This document shows positions 8,423 through 17,164 of a stretch of 64,000 bases of DNA, one piece after another (the stretch's first letter is position 1; each line of letters begins with the position of its first letter). A model generated the notes under the pieces. That model searched no databases. It worked only from the letters and a program-made list of their open reading frames with translations, and was not told the DNA's origin. A program made the position numbers and the translations under genes. Source of the stretch: Actinomadura hibisca NBRC 15177 (GTDB lineage Bacteria; Actinomycetota; Actinomycetes; Streptosporangiales; Streptosporangiaceae); NCBI RefSeq assembly GCF_001552635.1, contig NZ_BCRO01000001.1, positions 62,001 through 126,000 of the forward strand. Direction: 5' to 3'.

Positions 8423-9172
8423 CTACTCGTACATCTGGCCGCACACCGCGATGCGCGCGAGGTCGGCCCAGGACATCGTGGTGATCTCGCGGACGTAGGA
8501 GCGGACCGGCGGCTCGCCGGGCCCGCCCGGCAGCGGCACCCGCGCGCCGTCGGCGGCGTCCCAGCCGCCCAGGCTGCCCGCGACCGCGCACTCCAGGTAG
8601 GTGGCCGGATCGAAGTTGTACCAGGTCGGCGGGGTGGCGCGCGGGCCGCCGCCGGGCGGGCGCGGGGCCTGCACCCCGAACCGGGCCCGCGGGCCGGGCG
8701 GGGCGTACAGGAAGTCCTCCAGGTCGGCGATCTGGGACAGCAGCACCCGCTCCCAGTCGGCGTGCCCCACGGGCTCGTCGCCGGGCAGCGTCAGGTCGCG
8801 CACGCTCCAGCCGGGGTCGTACTCGGCGGGCGGGACGGTCGCGGCGGCGGCGAACATCGCCGCGACCTCGTCGGGTTCGAGATCGTCGCGCGCGCTCAGC
8901 GGCGCGCTCACCTTCCACAACGCGCGCAGGAACGCCGACAACGACCACGAGGCCGACCGCGCCTGCTGGCCGAGGTGCAGGAAGTGCAGGTACAGGTCGC
9001 GGTTGGTGCGCACCACCGGGCCCGGCGGACCGGCCACCCAGTACATCTGCTTGTGCGCGACGCCGCTCTCCATCACCAGCACCTGGGCCAGCGCGGAGAC
9101 CCGCGAGTCGTGGGTGGTCATGTGGTAGGCGTTGCCGTTGTCGTCCTGGCGCATGACGTCCCACGTGTGCAT
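8423..9172 (-). CDS. Protein of unknown function with SPOR-like N-terminus
   Basis: The first 50 residues (MHTWDVMRQDDNGNAYHM and HKQMYWVAG) resemble a short actinobacterial family usually annotated as SPOR domain-containing, which normally ends there at about 60-70 residues. Here another 190 residues follow that I do not recognise; they are rich in Pro, Gly and Trp with segments such as LYLHFLHLGQQARSASWSL and WYNFDPATYLECAVAGSLGG. No signal peptide or membrane segment is seen. It lies alone between an AraC gene and the aldehyde dehydrogenase gene. Function unknown. Confidence 0.6.
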   Translation of the reverse strand: MHTWDVMRQDDNGNAYHMTTHDSRVSALAQVLVMESGVAHKQMYWVAGPPGPVVRTNRDLYLHFLHLGQQARSASWSLSAFLRALWKVSAPLSARDDLEPDEVAAMFAAAATVPPAEYDPGWSVRDLTLPGDEPVGHADWERVLLSQIADLEDFLYAPPGPRARFGVQAPRPPGGGPRATPPTWYNFDPATYLECAVAGSLGGWDAADGARVPLPGGPGEPPVRSYVREITTMSWADLARIAVCGQMYE

Positions 9173-9345
9173 CCGGCCCCTCCACGGTCGGCGATGCGTC
9201 GGCTCAGGCCCCCGCGCAGAGAGTGTCCCATTCCGGGGCGCGACCGCCAGTGGCGACCGGGTCACCTTCCGGCCTCGAAGTCGTGGCCGTCCGGCACGCG
9301 CGCCTCCGGCCGGGCCGGGTAGGGGCCCGGCCGGAGGCGGCGGCG

Positions 9346-10767
9346 TCAGCCCTTGGCGCGGTGCAGCACCTGGAGTTCGGTGAAGCCGTACAGGCCCCAC
9401 GGCCCGTTCTCGACGCCGACGCCGCTCCACTTGAAGCCGCCGAACGGCTGGTGCGGCGCGAGCGCCAGGTGGGTGTTGGCCCAGGCGGTGCCGCAGTCGA
9501 GCCGGGCGGCGACCTCGGCGGCGCGCTCGGGGTCGCCGCTCCACACCGAGCCCGACAGGCCGAAGTGCGTGCCGTTGGCGCGGGCGAGGGCCTCGTCCAG
9601 GTCGCGGTAGGCGATGACCGGCAGCGCCGGGCCGAACTGCTCCTCGTCCACGATGCGGGCGCCGTCGGCGACGTCGGCGAGGATCGTGGGCTCGAAGAAG
9701 TAGCCGGGGCCGTCCACCGCCTTGCCGCCCGCCGCCGCGCGGGCCCCGCCCGCGACGGCCTCGGCGACCAGCTCGCCGACCCGCTCGAACTGCGGCCGGT
9801 TGTTGACCGGGCCGTACTGCACGCCCTCGGTGAAGCCGTCGCCGACCCGGGCCGCGCGGGCGTGCTCGGCCAGCGCCTCCACGACGTCGCCGTACAGCGC
9901 CTCGGGCACGTACACCCGCTTGATCGCCGAGCAGACCTGGCCGTTGTTCTGGAACGCCGCGCCGAACAGCTTGCCCGCGACCGCGGCGGGGTCGGCGTCG
10001 TCCAGCAGGATCGCCGGGTCGTTGCCGCCCAGCTCCAGCGTGACGCGCTTGAGGTCGGGGGCGGCGGAGGCGGCCACGCGCTTGCCGGTGGCGACGCTGC
10101 CGGTGAAGCTGATCTTGCGGGGGACCGGGTGGGAGGTCATCCACGCGCCCAGCTCGTCGCCGCCGGTGACGACGTTGAACACCCCGGGCGGCAGCACCTC
10201 GCGCAGCGCCTCGCCCAGCAGCAGGCTGGACAGCGGCGTGTAGGGGGACGGCTTCAGCACCATCGTGTTGCCCGCCAGCAGCGCCGGGGCCAGCTTCCAG
10301 ATCGCCAGCAGCAGCGGGTAGTTCCACGGCGTGATGGCCGCGACCACGCCCATCGGCCGCCGCACCACCTCCACGAAGGCCCGCTCGTCGTCCTGGATGA
10401 CCTCGCGCGGCAGCTCCAGGTCGGCGAAGTACTTGATCCAGACGCCGGCGCCGACGACCTCCATCGTCGCCTCGGGCAGCGGCTTGCCCTGCTCCAGCGT
10501 GAGGACCCGGCCGATCTCCTCCGAGCGGGCGAACATCAGGTCGGCGGCCGCGTGCAGCGCCTTGCGGCGCGCGCCCTCGTCGGCGCGCCAGGCGGGGTAG
10601 GCCGCCAGCGCGGCGGCCATCGCCTGGTCGAGCTGCTCGCGCGAGGCGTCGGGCGCCTGCCCGGCCACCTCGCCGGTCGCGGGGTTGACCACGCCGAACG
10701 TGCCGGGCGCGGCCACCGGCCGGCCGTCGATGGTCATCGTGAGGTCGGGCAGCGTGTACTCGGGCAC
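9346..10767 (-). CDS. NAD(P)-dependent aldehyde dehydrogenase
   Basis: This 473-residue protein is a full-length ALDH. Visible landmarks are the cofactor segment ITPWNYPLLLAIWKLAPALL, the glycine motif SFTGSVATGKRV, the general-base glutamate in LELGGNDPAILLDDAD and the catalytic cysteine in FQNNGQVCSAIKRVYVPE. It oxidises an aldehyde to its acid; substrate is open. The GTG start follows GAGGAGGA. A 25-bp TetR-type palindrome lies 23-47 bases upstream of the start codon, so repression by a TetR protein encoded elsewhere is likely. Confidence 0.92.
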   Translation of the reverse strand: MPEYTLPDLTMTIDGRPVAAPGTFGVVNPATGEVAGQAPDASREQLDQAMAAALAAYPAWRADEGARRKALHAAADLMFARSEEIGRVLTLEQGKPLPEATMEVVGAGVWIKYFADLELPREVIQDDERAFVEVVRRPMGVVAAITPWNYPLLLAIWKLAPALLAGNTMVLKPSPYTPLSSLLLGEALREVLPPGVFNVVTGGDELGAWMTSHPVPRKISFTGSVATGKRVAASAAPDLKRVTLELGGNDPAILLDDADPAAVAGKLFGAAFQNNGQVCSAIKRVYVPEALYGDVVEALAEHARAARVGDGFTEGVQYGPVNNRPQFERVGELVAEAVAGGARAAAGGKAVDGPGYFFEPTILADVADGARIVDEEQFGPALPVIAYRDLDEALARANGTHFGLSGSVWSGDPERAAEVAARLDCGTAWANTHLALAPHQPFGGFKWSGVGVENGPWGLYGFTELQVLHRAKG

Positions 10768-10789
10768 CGTGGGTCCTCCTCGTCGAGGC

Positions 10790-10814
10790 GAATACCGAAC
10801 GACGTTCAGTATTC
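10790..10814. promoter_or_regulatory. TetR-type operator palindrome upstream of aldehyde dehydrogenase gene
   Basis: A 25-bp inverted repeat centred on A10802 pairs at 11 of 12 positions; GAATAC and GTATTC form the outer arms and GAACG/CGTTC the inner ones. Its position just upstream of the ribosome site fits a repressor operator. The cognate regulator is not in the immediate neighbourhood. Confidence 0.7.
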
Positions 10815-10850
10815 ACCCGGAGGCGGGACCGGACCAGCCCTGCGGAGCCG

Positions 10851-10925
10851 CCGCCCGCCGGACACGGTGGGAGACACGGCGCCGACATGGGTCCGCCCGC
10901 CGGAGAGAGGGTGTCCGGCGGGCGG
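10851..10925 (-). terminator. Alternative inverted repeats downstream of the tandem paralogue operon
   Basis: CCGCCCGCCGGACAC at the left pairs perfectly over 15 bp with GTGTCCGGCGGGCGG at the right. An internal second copy, CCGCCCGCCGGA, can instead pair with the same right arm over 12 bp with a 9-base loop. This follows the stop of the leftward operon ending at 10955 and is best read as its terminator. Confidence 0.6.
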
Positions 10926-10954
10926 TGCCTTGCGGGATCGGGGACGGGCCGGGG

Positions 10955-11611
10955 TCAGGACTCCAGGATCCGGTCCAGGAAGTGGCGGTAGCCGCGCAGC
11001 GCGAGGCGGAGCCGCTCGGTGTCGGGGCGCTCGTCCTTCTCGGTGCGCCAGTGCTCGTCGAGGGAGCGCTTGTGGTTGGCCAGGGCCTGGCCGAGGGCGT
11101 TGACGACCTCGGCCGACAGCTCGTCGGCGCGCTGGACGGCGTCGTGCGGGTCGTCCACGAACCCCGACTGCACCTCGTGCCAGCGCTCCCGGAAGCGGGC
11201 GGCGTCGGACGCCTCCAGCAGGCGCTCCAGCCGCAGCTCGCCGCCGTTGTCGGGCACGCCGCCGCGCTGCCCGGCGTGCTGCCCGGCGTGCTGCCCGGCG
11301 CGCTGTCCCTCCGCCTGCTCCGCGCCGCGCTCGTGCGCGCCGGGCCGGGGTTCGGGGAAGCTGGTGGCGACCTCGTCGCGGCCGCCCTCCGGACGGGTGC
11401 CCTCGGGGCGGGTGCTCTCGGGCGCCGCGCCGAGCGCTCCGGCAGGGGTCCCGGCGGGTCCGCCGGCGGGGACGCCGCTCGGCGTGCCCCCGGGCGGGGG
11501 CGGGCCGCCGAGGTGCCCGGCGGGGGCGGAGCCCGCGACGTGGGTGTCGCCGGTCGCGGCCGGTCGGGCGGCCGGGTCGCCTGCGGGTCGGTCCTTGTCG
11601 TGGTTGCGCAC
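10955..11611 (-). CDS. Protein of unknown function, paralogue of upstream gene (soluble)
   Basis: The GTG start is preceded by GAGGAG located inside the last codons of the upstream gene, two bases apart, so the pair is an operon. The first 130 residues are low-complexity (Gly, Pro, Ala, plus repeats of EGTRPEG and AGQH type). The last 85 residues are ordered: RFRERWHEVQSGFVDDP, VQRADELSAEVVNAL and LRLALRGYRHFLDRIL. The ordered part aligns with the C-terminal half of the neighbouring protein (EQWTHVQEQFVDAP, VEQADRLVTVVM, LRQAMVHYRALFEDLL). It lacks the membrane anchor of the neighbour. Function unknown. Confidence 0.65.
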   Translation of the reverse strand: MRNHDKDRPAGDPAARPAATGDTHVAGSAPAGHLGGPPPPGGTPSGVPAGGPAGTPAGALGAAPESTRPEGTRPEGGRDEVATSFPEPRPGAHERGAEQAEGQRAGQHAGQHAGQRGGVPDNGGELRLERLLEASDAARFRERWHEVQSGFVDDPHDAVQRADELSAEVVNALGQALANHKRSLDEHWRTEKDERPDTERLRLALRGYRHFLDRILES

Positions 11612-11613
11612 GG

Positions 11614-12306
11614 TCAGCTCCTCGGGGTCTGCTCGTCGTCGTGGCGGTCACCGGTCGGCGCGGTGCTCTCGCGGCCGGTGCGCCCGTGCTCGGCGCGCTC
11701 GTGCTCGGTGGGCCGGTGCTCGGTGGGCCCGTGCTCGGTCCCGGCCGGGGCGGGGGCGGCGCTCCGCTCGTCGGCGGGCACCCGCAGCAGGTCCTCGAAC
11801 AGCGCCCGGTAGTGCACCATCGCCTGGCGCAGGTCCTCGGTCGTGGCCTCCTTGCCGGCCGCGCGGGCGCTGATCTCGTGGCCGCGCCGGTAGTGGTCCA
11901 GGGTGCGGCCGTGCTCCACCGACAGGTGGGTGACCTTCTCGTCGAAGCCGCCGGTCGGGTAGCCGCGGTCGCCCATCACGACCGTGACCAGCCGGTCGGC
12001 CTGCTCGACCGCGCTCTCGGGCGCGTCCACGAACTGCTCCTGGACGTGGGTCCACTGCTCGCGGTACTGCTCGCGCTGGGCGGGCTCCAGCTCGCGCAGC
12101 TCCAGCTCCTGGTGCCGCTGCTCGCGCGACATCAGCTCCTTCTCGGCGGCGCCACGGTTGCCGTGGCGCTCCAGGGCGCGGTCGTACTCGGAGCCGAAAC
12201 GTTGCCGCAGCCGCCGCGAGCGGGCCCGGGTCCACACCAGGTAGCCCGCGCCCGCCACGGCGACGATGACGACGATGACGACGACGACCATGACGGCGGT
12301 AGACAT
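11614..12306 (-). CDS. Membrane-anchored protein of unknown function, paralogue of 10955-11611
   Basis: The ATG follows GGAGG. Residues 1-25 form a single N-terminal membrane anchor (TAVMVVVVIVVIVAVAGAGYLV), followed by a basic stretch and a highly charged helical region (KELMSREQRHQELELREL) that looks coiled-coil. The conserved core EQWTHVQEQFVDAPESAVEQ to VHYRALFEDLLRV is shared with the downstream gene. The tail holds degenerate repeats of GTEHGPTEHRPTEHERAEHG. The family recalls actinobacterial proteins annotated only as hypothetical. A tandem duplication with loss of the anchor in the second copy is the simplest history. Confidence 0.65.
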   Translation of the reverse strand: MSTAVMVVVVIVVIVAVAGAGYLVWTRARSRRLRQRFGSEYDRALERHGNRGAAEKELMSREQRHQELELRELEPAQREQYREQWTHVQEQFVDAPESAVEQADRLVTVVMGDRGYPTGGFDEKVTHLSVEHGRTLDHYRRGHEISARAAGKEATTEDLRQAMVHYRALFEDLLRVPADERSAAPAPAGTEHGPTEHRPTEHERAEHGRTGRESTAPTGDRHDDEQTPRS

Positions 12307-12409
12307 CCTGCCTCCAACATGGGTCGGAACGAATGCCTCGCCGATGCCCTCACAATCGGCATCAAAACGGACCATGCGCCCGCGGGCGGGCCCGGATGTG
12401 GCCGCCCGG

Positions 12410-14461
12410 TCAGCTCCCCTGCGGGAAGACGCAGGTCAGCGCCTTGATCCTAGTGCGGTCGCCGTACCCGGCCCGCTGGAGAACCCGCAGTCCGCGCCGG
12501 TCACGCGGGGTGACGCAGGCGGCGACGACCCCGGTCCGGGCCAGCGCCTGCCGCATCGTGGCCGGATCCGGCTTGCGGCTGCCGGGCGAGCGCACCGCCT
12601 CGGTGAGCATCAGCCGGTCGTCGATGAACGCGCGCGGCGCGGGCAACATCTTCAGGTAGTGCGTGTTGGGGTTGGCCGCCTGAATGTCGGTCGTCAACAT
12701 CGGCGTCACCCGCATGAACGGCTGCGGCATCACCAGCACGCCCTCGTGCACGCCCCTGCGCTCCACAGTGCGCAGCACCTCGGCGGTGGTGACCTTCTCG
12801 ACCTTGGCCAGCTTGTAGGTCGGGCGGGCCTCCACCACCGTGCCGGTCCGCCACGACCACAGCGGCGTGCCGCCCAGCACCAGGCAGGCCGCGACCACGA
12901 TCGCCGGGACCGCCGCGACCGCGACCCGGACGGCCCGGCCCCGCCCGGCGGGCGCGGGCAGCGTCGCCGCCAGCCCGATCAGCACCGGGATCGGGACGAT
13001 CCACAGGGTGCGCCACAACACCTGCCCGGCGCCGGTGACGTCCCGCAGGACCTCCAGCACGCCCGGGACCAGCAGCACGGTCGTGACCGCGCCGATCCCC
13101 GCCACCAGCAGCGCCGGGACGCCCGGCCGGGCCGTCCACGGGCCCGCCCACAGCGCGGCCCCGGCCAGCACGCCCAGCATGCCGCTCAGCATGATCCACC
13201 CGTAGGTGGCACGGGCGTCGTGGAAGTCGCCCAGCACGCTGATGTTGTCGTGCAGCAGCACCACCGTCGCACCCGACAACACCGGGTAGGCCAGCGCCGC
13301 GCACGCGCCGGCCGCCGCGCCGAGGCGGCGGGTGAGCAGCAGCGGGCCGACGGCCGCCGCCACCGCCAGCGGGATGACGAACGCCGCCGAGGAGGTCAGG
13401 CCGACCGCAGTGACGCCGGTGGCCGCGAGCATCAGCAGCCGGGTCCGGGACGACCCCTCGGTCCAGCGGGTCAGGTAGACGTACAGCAGCGGGATCAGCA
13501 CCGAGAGCATCATCGCCTTGCCCTGCCACATGCGCAGCAGGTGGAACGAGCCCAGCGAGGCGGCGCCGGGGCCCGACCACAGCAGGTAGACCGCGCCGAG
13601 CGCGAAGCACAGCGGCGCGCGCCGCGCCGACCAGGTCCGCGCGAGCCGCCACAGCGACCAGACCGCCAGGAACACCACGCCGGGCAGCATCGCGTACCAG
13701 AGCAGGGACGAGGCGTGCAGGCCCAGGACGCGGGCGACCGCGCCGACCAGCACCTCGACCGAGGAGACCGGCGGCTCGCCCGCGATCGGCCCCGTCGTCT
13801 GCCGGGAGAAGATGACGTCGCCGGCCGGGATCCGCCCGGTGGCGGCGGTGGCGACCGAGCGGGAGACGAAGAAGGTGTCGTCGCCGTCGGTGTTCACGAA
13901 GAACAGCGAGGCGACCGCGAAGCCCAACCCGGTGACCAGCGCGACGGGCGAACCCCAGCGCGCGGTGGCGGCCTCCTCGCGCTCGGCCGCCGCCAGCTCC
14001 TCGGCGTCGGTGCGGCCGATCCGGCCGCGGAACACCGCGTAGGCGGTGGCGGCCACGCTGACCACGCCGAGGACGCAGGCCAGGGCCCACGGCGCGCCGT
14101 CCTGGGTCAGCCCGGCGCAGACGCCCGCGCCGATGCCCGCGACGACCGCCGTGACGGGCACGGCGCGCGGCACGCCCGCCACGCGTCCCGGCCACTCGCG
14201 CGGCCGGGGCGCGTCCTCGGGGCGCAGGTACAGGTACAGGCCGGTGAGCGCGGCGGCGGCGACCGCCCAGCCGGCCAGCAGGGCCCACGTCGGCGGCTCC
14301 AGGAGCAGGCCGAGGTGGTACACCAGCGTCCAGAGGGCGAAGGCGAGCACGACCCCGTCGCCCACCCCGTCCAGGGCGCGGGTGAGGAGGTCGTTCGCGG
14401 GCCGGCGGCCGCCGCCCGGGGCGGGGACGGGGCCGGCGGTGCGGTCGTCCACGTGGATCAT
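12410..14461 (-). CDS. Large polytopic membrane protein (DUF6077-like)
   Basis: The 683-residue protein has at least twelve hydrophobic segments between residues 35 and 560, then an extracytoplasmic-looking C-terminal domain of about 115 residues. An external loop near residue 230 carries VFFVNTDGDDTFFVSRS-like and GRIPAGDVIFSRQTTGP text, recalling GT-C type glycosyltransferases and the family I remember as DUF6077; that name is from memory. Acidic residues in the early loop could be catalytic if it is a lipid-linked glycosyltransferase. The ATG is preceded by GAGGGGAAG. No neighbour clarifies the role. Confidence 0.6.
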   Translation of the reverse strand: MIHVDDRTAGPVPAPGGGRRPANDLLTRALDGVGDGVVLAFALWTLVYHLGLLLEPPTWALLAGWAVAAAALTGLYLYLRPEDAPRPREWPGRVAGVPRAVPVTAVVAGIGAGVCAGLTQDGAPWALACVLGVVSVAATAYAVFRGRIGRTDAEELAAAEREEAATARWGSPVALVTGLGFAVASLFFVNTDGDDTFFVSRSVATAATGRIPAGDVIFSRQTTGPIAGEPPVSSVEVLVGAVARVLGLHASSLLWYAMLPGVVFLAVWSLWRLARTWSARRAPLCFALGAVYLLWSGPGAASLGSFHLLRMWQGKAMMLSVLIPLLYVYLTRWTEGSSRTRLLMLAATGVTAVGLTSSAAFVIPLAVAAAVGPLLLTRRLGAAAGACAALAYPVLSGATVVLLHDNISVLGDFHDARATYGWIMLSGMLGVLAGAALWAGPWTARPGVPALLVAGIGAVTTVLLVPGVLEVLRDVTGAGQVLWRTLWIVPIPVLIGLAATLPAPAGRGRAVRVAVAAVPAIVVAACLVLGGTPLWSWRTGTVVEARPTYKLAKVEKVTTAEVLRTVERRGVHEGVLVMPQPFMRVTPMLTTDIQAANPNTHYLKMLPAPRAFIDDRLMLTEAVRSPGSRKPDPATMRQALARTGVVAACVTPRDRRGLRVLQRAGYGDRTRIKALTCVFPQGS

Positions 14462-14728
14462 GCTGGTGCTCTTCCCCTCGGAGCGGCGGCCGGGTGCGGC
14501 GCCGCCGATTAGGTGATCTTCCTTGTGGGACGTTCCACCTGAACGCCGGGTTCACAGACGCTGAACATTCATGAGCTGGGAAAGTGGCTCACTGTAGCGC
14601 CGATATCCGCCCGATAAACGGCTAATCGGAGTGATGTGCCGCCGGGTGCGGGGCCCGCGTGTTGTGATGGACGGAGATCGCCGGACGGGGATCGCCACCG
14701 GTCCCGCCCCGACCATGGAGGTGCGCCG

Positions 14729-15205
14729 ATGCGCCACGCCTTCGGCCTGCTGCTGGGCGTCCTGCTCACCCCGGCGCTGCTGTACGGCGCCGCCTGGGGG
14801 TACGTCCAGGCGGGCCAGTCCTTCGACGGGACCGGCCAGCTGATCACCGACCGCACCCGCGTCTACGGGGCGTTCGCGCTGCTGGCGGCGGCCGGGCTGG
14901 TGATGGGCGTGGTCATCGTGGCGCGGTGGGCCTCGCCGCTGGTGTCGCTGGTGCCCGCGCTGGCGCTGCTCGGCCTGTCGGCGGGGTTCCTCGCCGACCC
15001 GGGCCGCGTCCTGGACCTGCCGGGCCGCGTCCCGCCCGCCGGGGACCTGGACTTCGGGCTGCGGATGTTGCTGGGCTCGGGCGTGTACGCGCTGATGGGC
15101 TTCGCGCTGCTGACGCCGACCTGGGCGCCGCGCCGCTGGGGACGGCCCCGGGACCACGACGAGGAACCGGCCTTCCCCGAGTACTCCCCGGTGACCGGCC
15201 GCTGA
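14729..15205 (+). CDS. Small four-TM membrane protein, unknown function
   Basis: The ATG follows GGAGGT. The 158-residue product starts with a signal-anchor-like segment (FGLLLGVLLTPALLYGAAWG), then an external loop with GQSFDGTGQLITDR, two adjoining hydrophobic stretches around residues 50-90, and a final one (LRMLLGSGVYALMGFALL). The C-terminus is polar and acidic (DHDEEPAFPEYSPVTGR). Similar proteins occur in actinomycetes without assigned role. It stands alone between the large membrane protein and the ABC exporter operon. Confidence 0.7.
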   Translation: MRHAFGLLLGVLLTPALLYGAAWGYVQAGQSFDGTGQLITDRTRVYGAFALLAAAGLVMGVVIVARWASPLVSLVPALALLGLSAGFLADPGRVLDLPGRVPPAGDLDFGLRMLLGSGVYALMGFALLTPTWAPRRWGRPRDHDEEPAFPEYSPVTGR

Positions 15206-15341
15206 CCGCCCGGCCGGCTGGCTGGTCGGACGGCCACCGGGTCGACCGCCCGGCCATCTGGCTGACTGCCCGGCCGCCCGGCCGGTACGCCGGTCAGCTC
15301 GCCGGCGGGTCCGCAGATGAACTCGCGGGCCGGTCCACCGG

Positions 15342-16346
15342 TCAGGTCGCGGGGCCGCCCGCCGGGCGTCCGGCGGCGGGCTCGTAGGGCCGGTCGCCCC
15401 GGTACAGCCCGGCCAGCACCTCCTCGATGTCGGCCTCGCCCAGGCTGATGTCCACCACCTCGTGGTGCTCGGCGATCGCCGCCACCACCGCCGCCGCGTT
15501 CGCCGAGCGCGGCAGCCGCAACCACTGGCGCGGCCCGGCCACCCGCTCCACCACCACGCCGGGCACCGACGCGGGCGGCGTCACCGGCGGGCCCGGCCGG
15601 GCCAGGTCCACCACCAGCACGCGGTCGGCGTCCACGGTGGCGCGCAGCCGCGCCAGCCCGCCGTCGTAGGCCAGCCGCCCGTGGTCGATGATCAGCACCC
15701 GGTCGCACAACCGCTCGATGTCGCCGAGGTCGTGCGTGGTGAGCAGGACCGTGGTGCCGCGCTCGGCGTTCAGCCGCTCCAGGAAGCCCCGCACGGTGGC
15801 CTTGCTGACCACGTCCAGCCCGATCGTCGGCTCGTCCAGCACCAGCAGCTCGGGGTCGTGCAGCAGCGCGGCGGCGAGGTCGCCGCGCATCCGCTGGCCC
15901 AGGCTGAGCTGCCGCACCGGCGTGTCCAGGAACGGCCCCAGCTCCAGCAACGCGGTCAGCTCCGCCAGCCGCGTCCGGTGCGCGCCCGCCTCCACGCGGT
16001 ACAGGTGCCGGATCAGCGTGAGGCTGTCGCGCAGCGGCAGGTCCCACCAGAGCGTGGTCCGCTGGCCGAACACCACGCCGATCCTCCGGGCGAGCGCGGT
16101 GCGGTGCCGGGCGGGTTCCAGCCCGGCCACCCGCACCCGGCCCGAGGTCGGCGTCAGGATGCCGGTCAGCATCTTGATGGTGGTGCTCTTGCCCGCGCCG
16201 TTGGGCCCGAGGTAGCCGACGAACTCGCCCGGCGCCACCGTGAAGCTCACCCCGTCCACCGCGCGCCGCTCGGTGCGCTCGCGCCGCAACCGCCCGGTCC
16301 GCCGCCGCACCGTGAAGGTCTTGACGGCGTCCTCGACCTCGATCAT
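15342..16346 (-). CDS. ABC transporter ATP-binding protein (ABC-2 exporter)
   Basis: The 334-residue protein holds a complete ABC ATPase: Walker A GPNGAGKST, Q-loop in VVFGQRTTLWWDLPLRDS, signature RQLSLGQRMRGDL (LSLGQ), Walker B LLVLDEPTIGLD and H-loop TTHDLGD. After residue 240 a C-terminal accessory domain follows. The Q-loop wording FGQRTTLWWDLP is typical of exporters that pair with two ABC-2 permeases of the EcsB/DUF990-like type. Start ATG lies five bases after the permease stop, so the three genes are one operon. Confidence 0.93.
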   Translation of the reverse strand: MIEVEDAVKTFTVRRRTGRLRRERTERRAVDGVSFTVAPGEFVGYLGPNGAGKSTTIKMLTGILTPTSGRVRVAGLEPARHRTALARRIGVVFGQRTTLWWDLPLRDSLTLIRHLYRVEAGAHRTRLAELTALLELGPFLDTPVRQLSLGQRMRGDLAAALLHDPELLVLDEPTIGLDVVSKATVRGFLERLNAERGTTVLLTTHDLGDIERLCDRVLIIDHGRLAYDGGLARLRATVDADRVLVVDLARPGPPVTPPASVPGVVVERVAGPRQWLRLPRSANAAAVVAAIAEHHEVVDISLGEADIEEVLAGLYRGDRPYEPAAGRPAGGPAT

Positions 16347-16351
16347 CGTCC

Positions 16352-17164
16352 TCAACTCCCCGTCGACCGGTAGTGCCGCAGGCCCGTCCGCCACGCCAGC
16401 GCCGCCGCCGCGCACACCGCCGCGGCCGCCACCGGCGCGGCGAACCGCAGCGCCGCCGGCAGGCCGAGCGGGTCGGGGCGGTCCAGCACGTACAGGGTGG
16501 GTTGCCAGTTCACGAACGCCAGCGGGATGACGAAGGTGACGCCGCGCACGAAGTCCCGGGCGAACACCGTCATCGGGTACTGGGTGAGGAACGCCCCGCC
16601 GTAGGTGACCGACTTGGTGGCCGCGTGCACGTCGATCAGCACGAACTGCACCGCCGCCGTCAGCACCCACAACCCACCGAACAGCACCGCGCCCGTCACG
16701 ATCATCGCGGGGACCATCGCGACCCGGCCCGGCGTCCAGGAGACCTCCAGCGCGGGCAGCGACAGCGCCAGCGCGCCCAGCGCCGGGACCAGCTTGCCCA
16801 GCCGGCGCGGCGAGAAGTCCTCGGTCGCGATCTGCACCAGCGGGCTGACCGGCCGCACCAGCATCGCGTCCAGGGAACCTTCGCGGATGTGCCGGCCCAA
16901 GCGCTCGGTGGTGCCGAGGGCCAAGTCGGCCAACCCGAACGACGTCGTGGCTGTTCCGTAGAGGAACACGACCTCGGCGACGGTGAAGCCCGCGATGCGC
17001 GGCGCGTTCGCGTACAACAACGCGATCCCGGCCAGGTCCAGCGCGCCGACCACCGCCGTGGCCAGCCCGAGCAGCACCAGCGACACCGGGTACTGCGCGG
17101 CCGCCCGCGTCCAGGTCCAGACCAGCAGGAGGTACGTCCGCAGCACCGCGCCTGGCTCAGCCAC
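16352..17164 (-). CDS. ABC-2 family transporter permease
   Basis: This 270-residue protein has six hydrophobic segments and the cytoplasmic loop HIREGSLDAMLVRPVSPLVQ, a hallmark of ABC-2 permeases (DUF990-like) that act in pairs. The C-terminal region FVIPLAFVNWQPTLYVLDRPDP is also typical. Its GTG start overlaps the end of the preceding permease gene by eight bases. It likely forms the heterodimeric membrane channel with the product of 17157-17945; substrate unknown. Confidence 0.88.
   Translation of the reverse strand: MAEPGAVLRTYLLLVWTWTRAAAQYPVSLVLLGLATAVVGALDLAGIALLYANAPRIAGFTVAEVVFLYGTATTSFGLADLALGTTERLGRHIREGSLDAMLVRPVSPLVQIATEDFSPRRLGKLVPALGALALSLPALEVSWTPGRVAMVPAMIVTGAVLFGGLWVLTAAVQFVLIDVHAATKSVTYGGAFLTQYPMTVFARDFVRGVTFVIPLAFVNWQPTLYVLDRPDPLGLPAALRFAAPVAAAAVCAAAALAWRTGLRHYRSTGS

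Noticed and set aside
12266..14512. 748-residue rightward frame opposite the large membrane protein
   Set aside because: Gln/Arg/Pro-rich composition without structure; the minus strand holds the membrane protein with a ribosome site.
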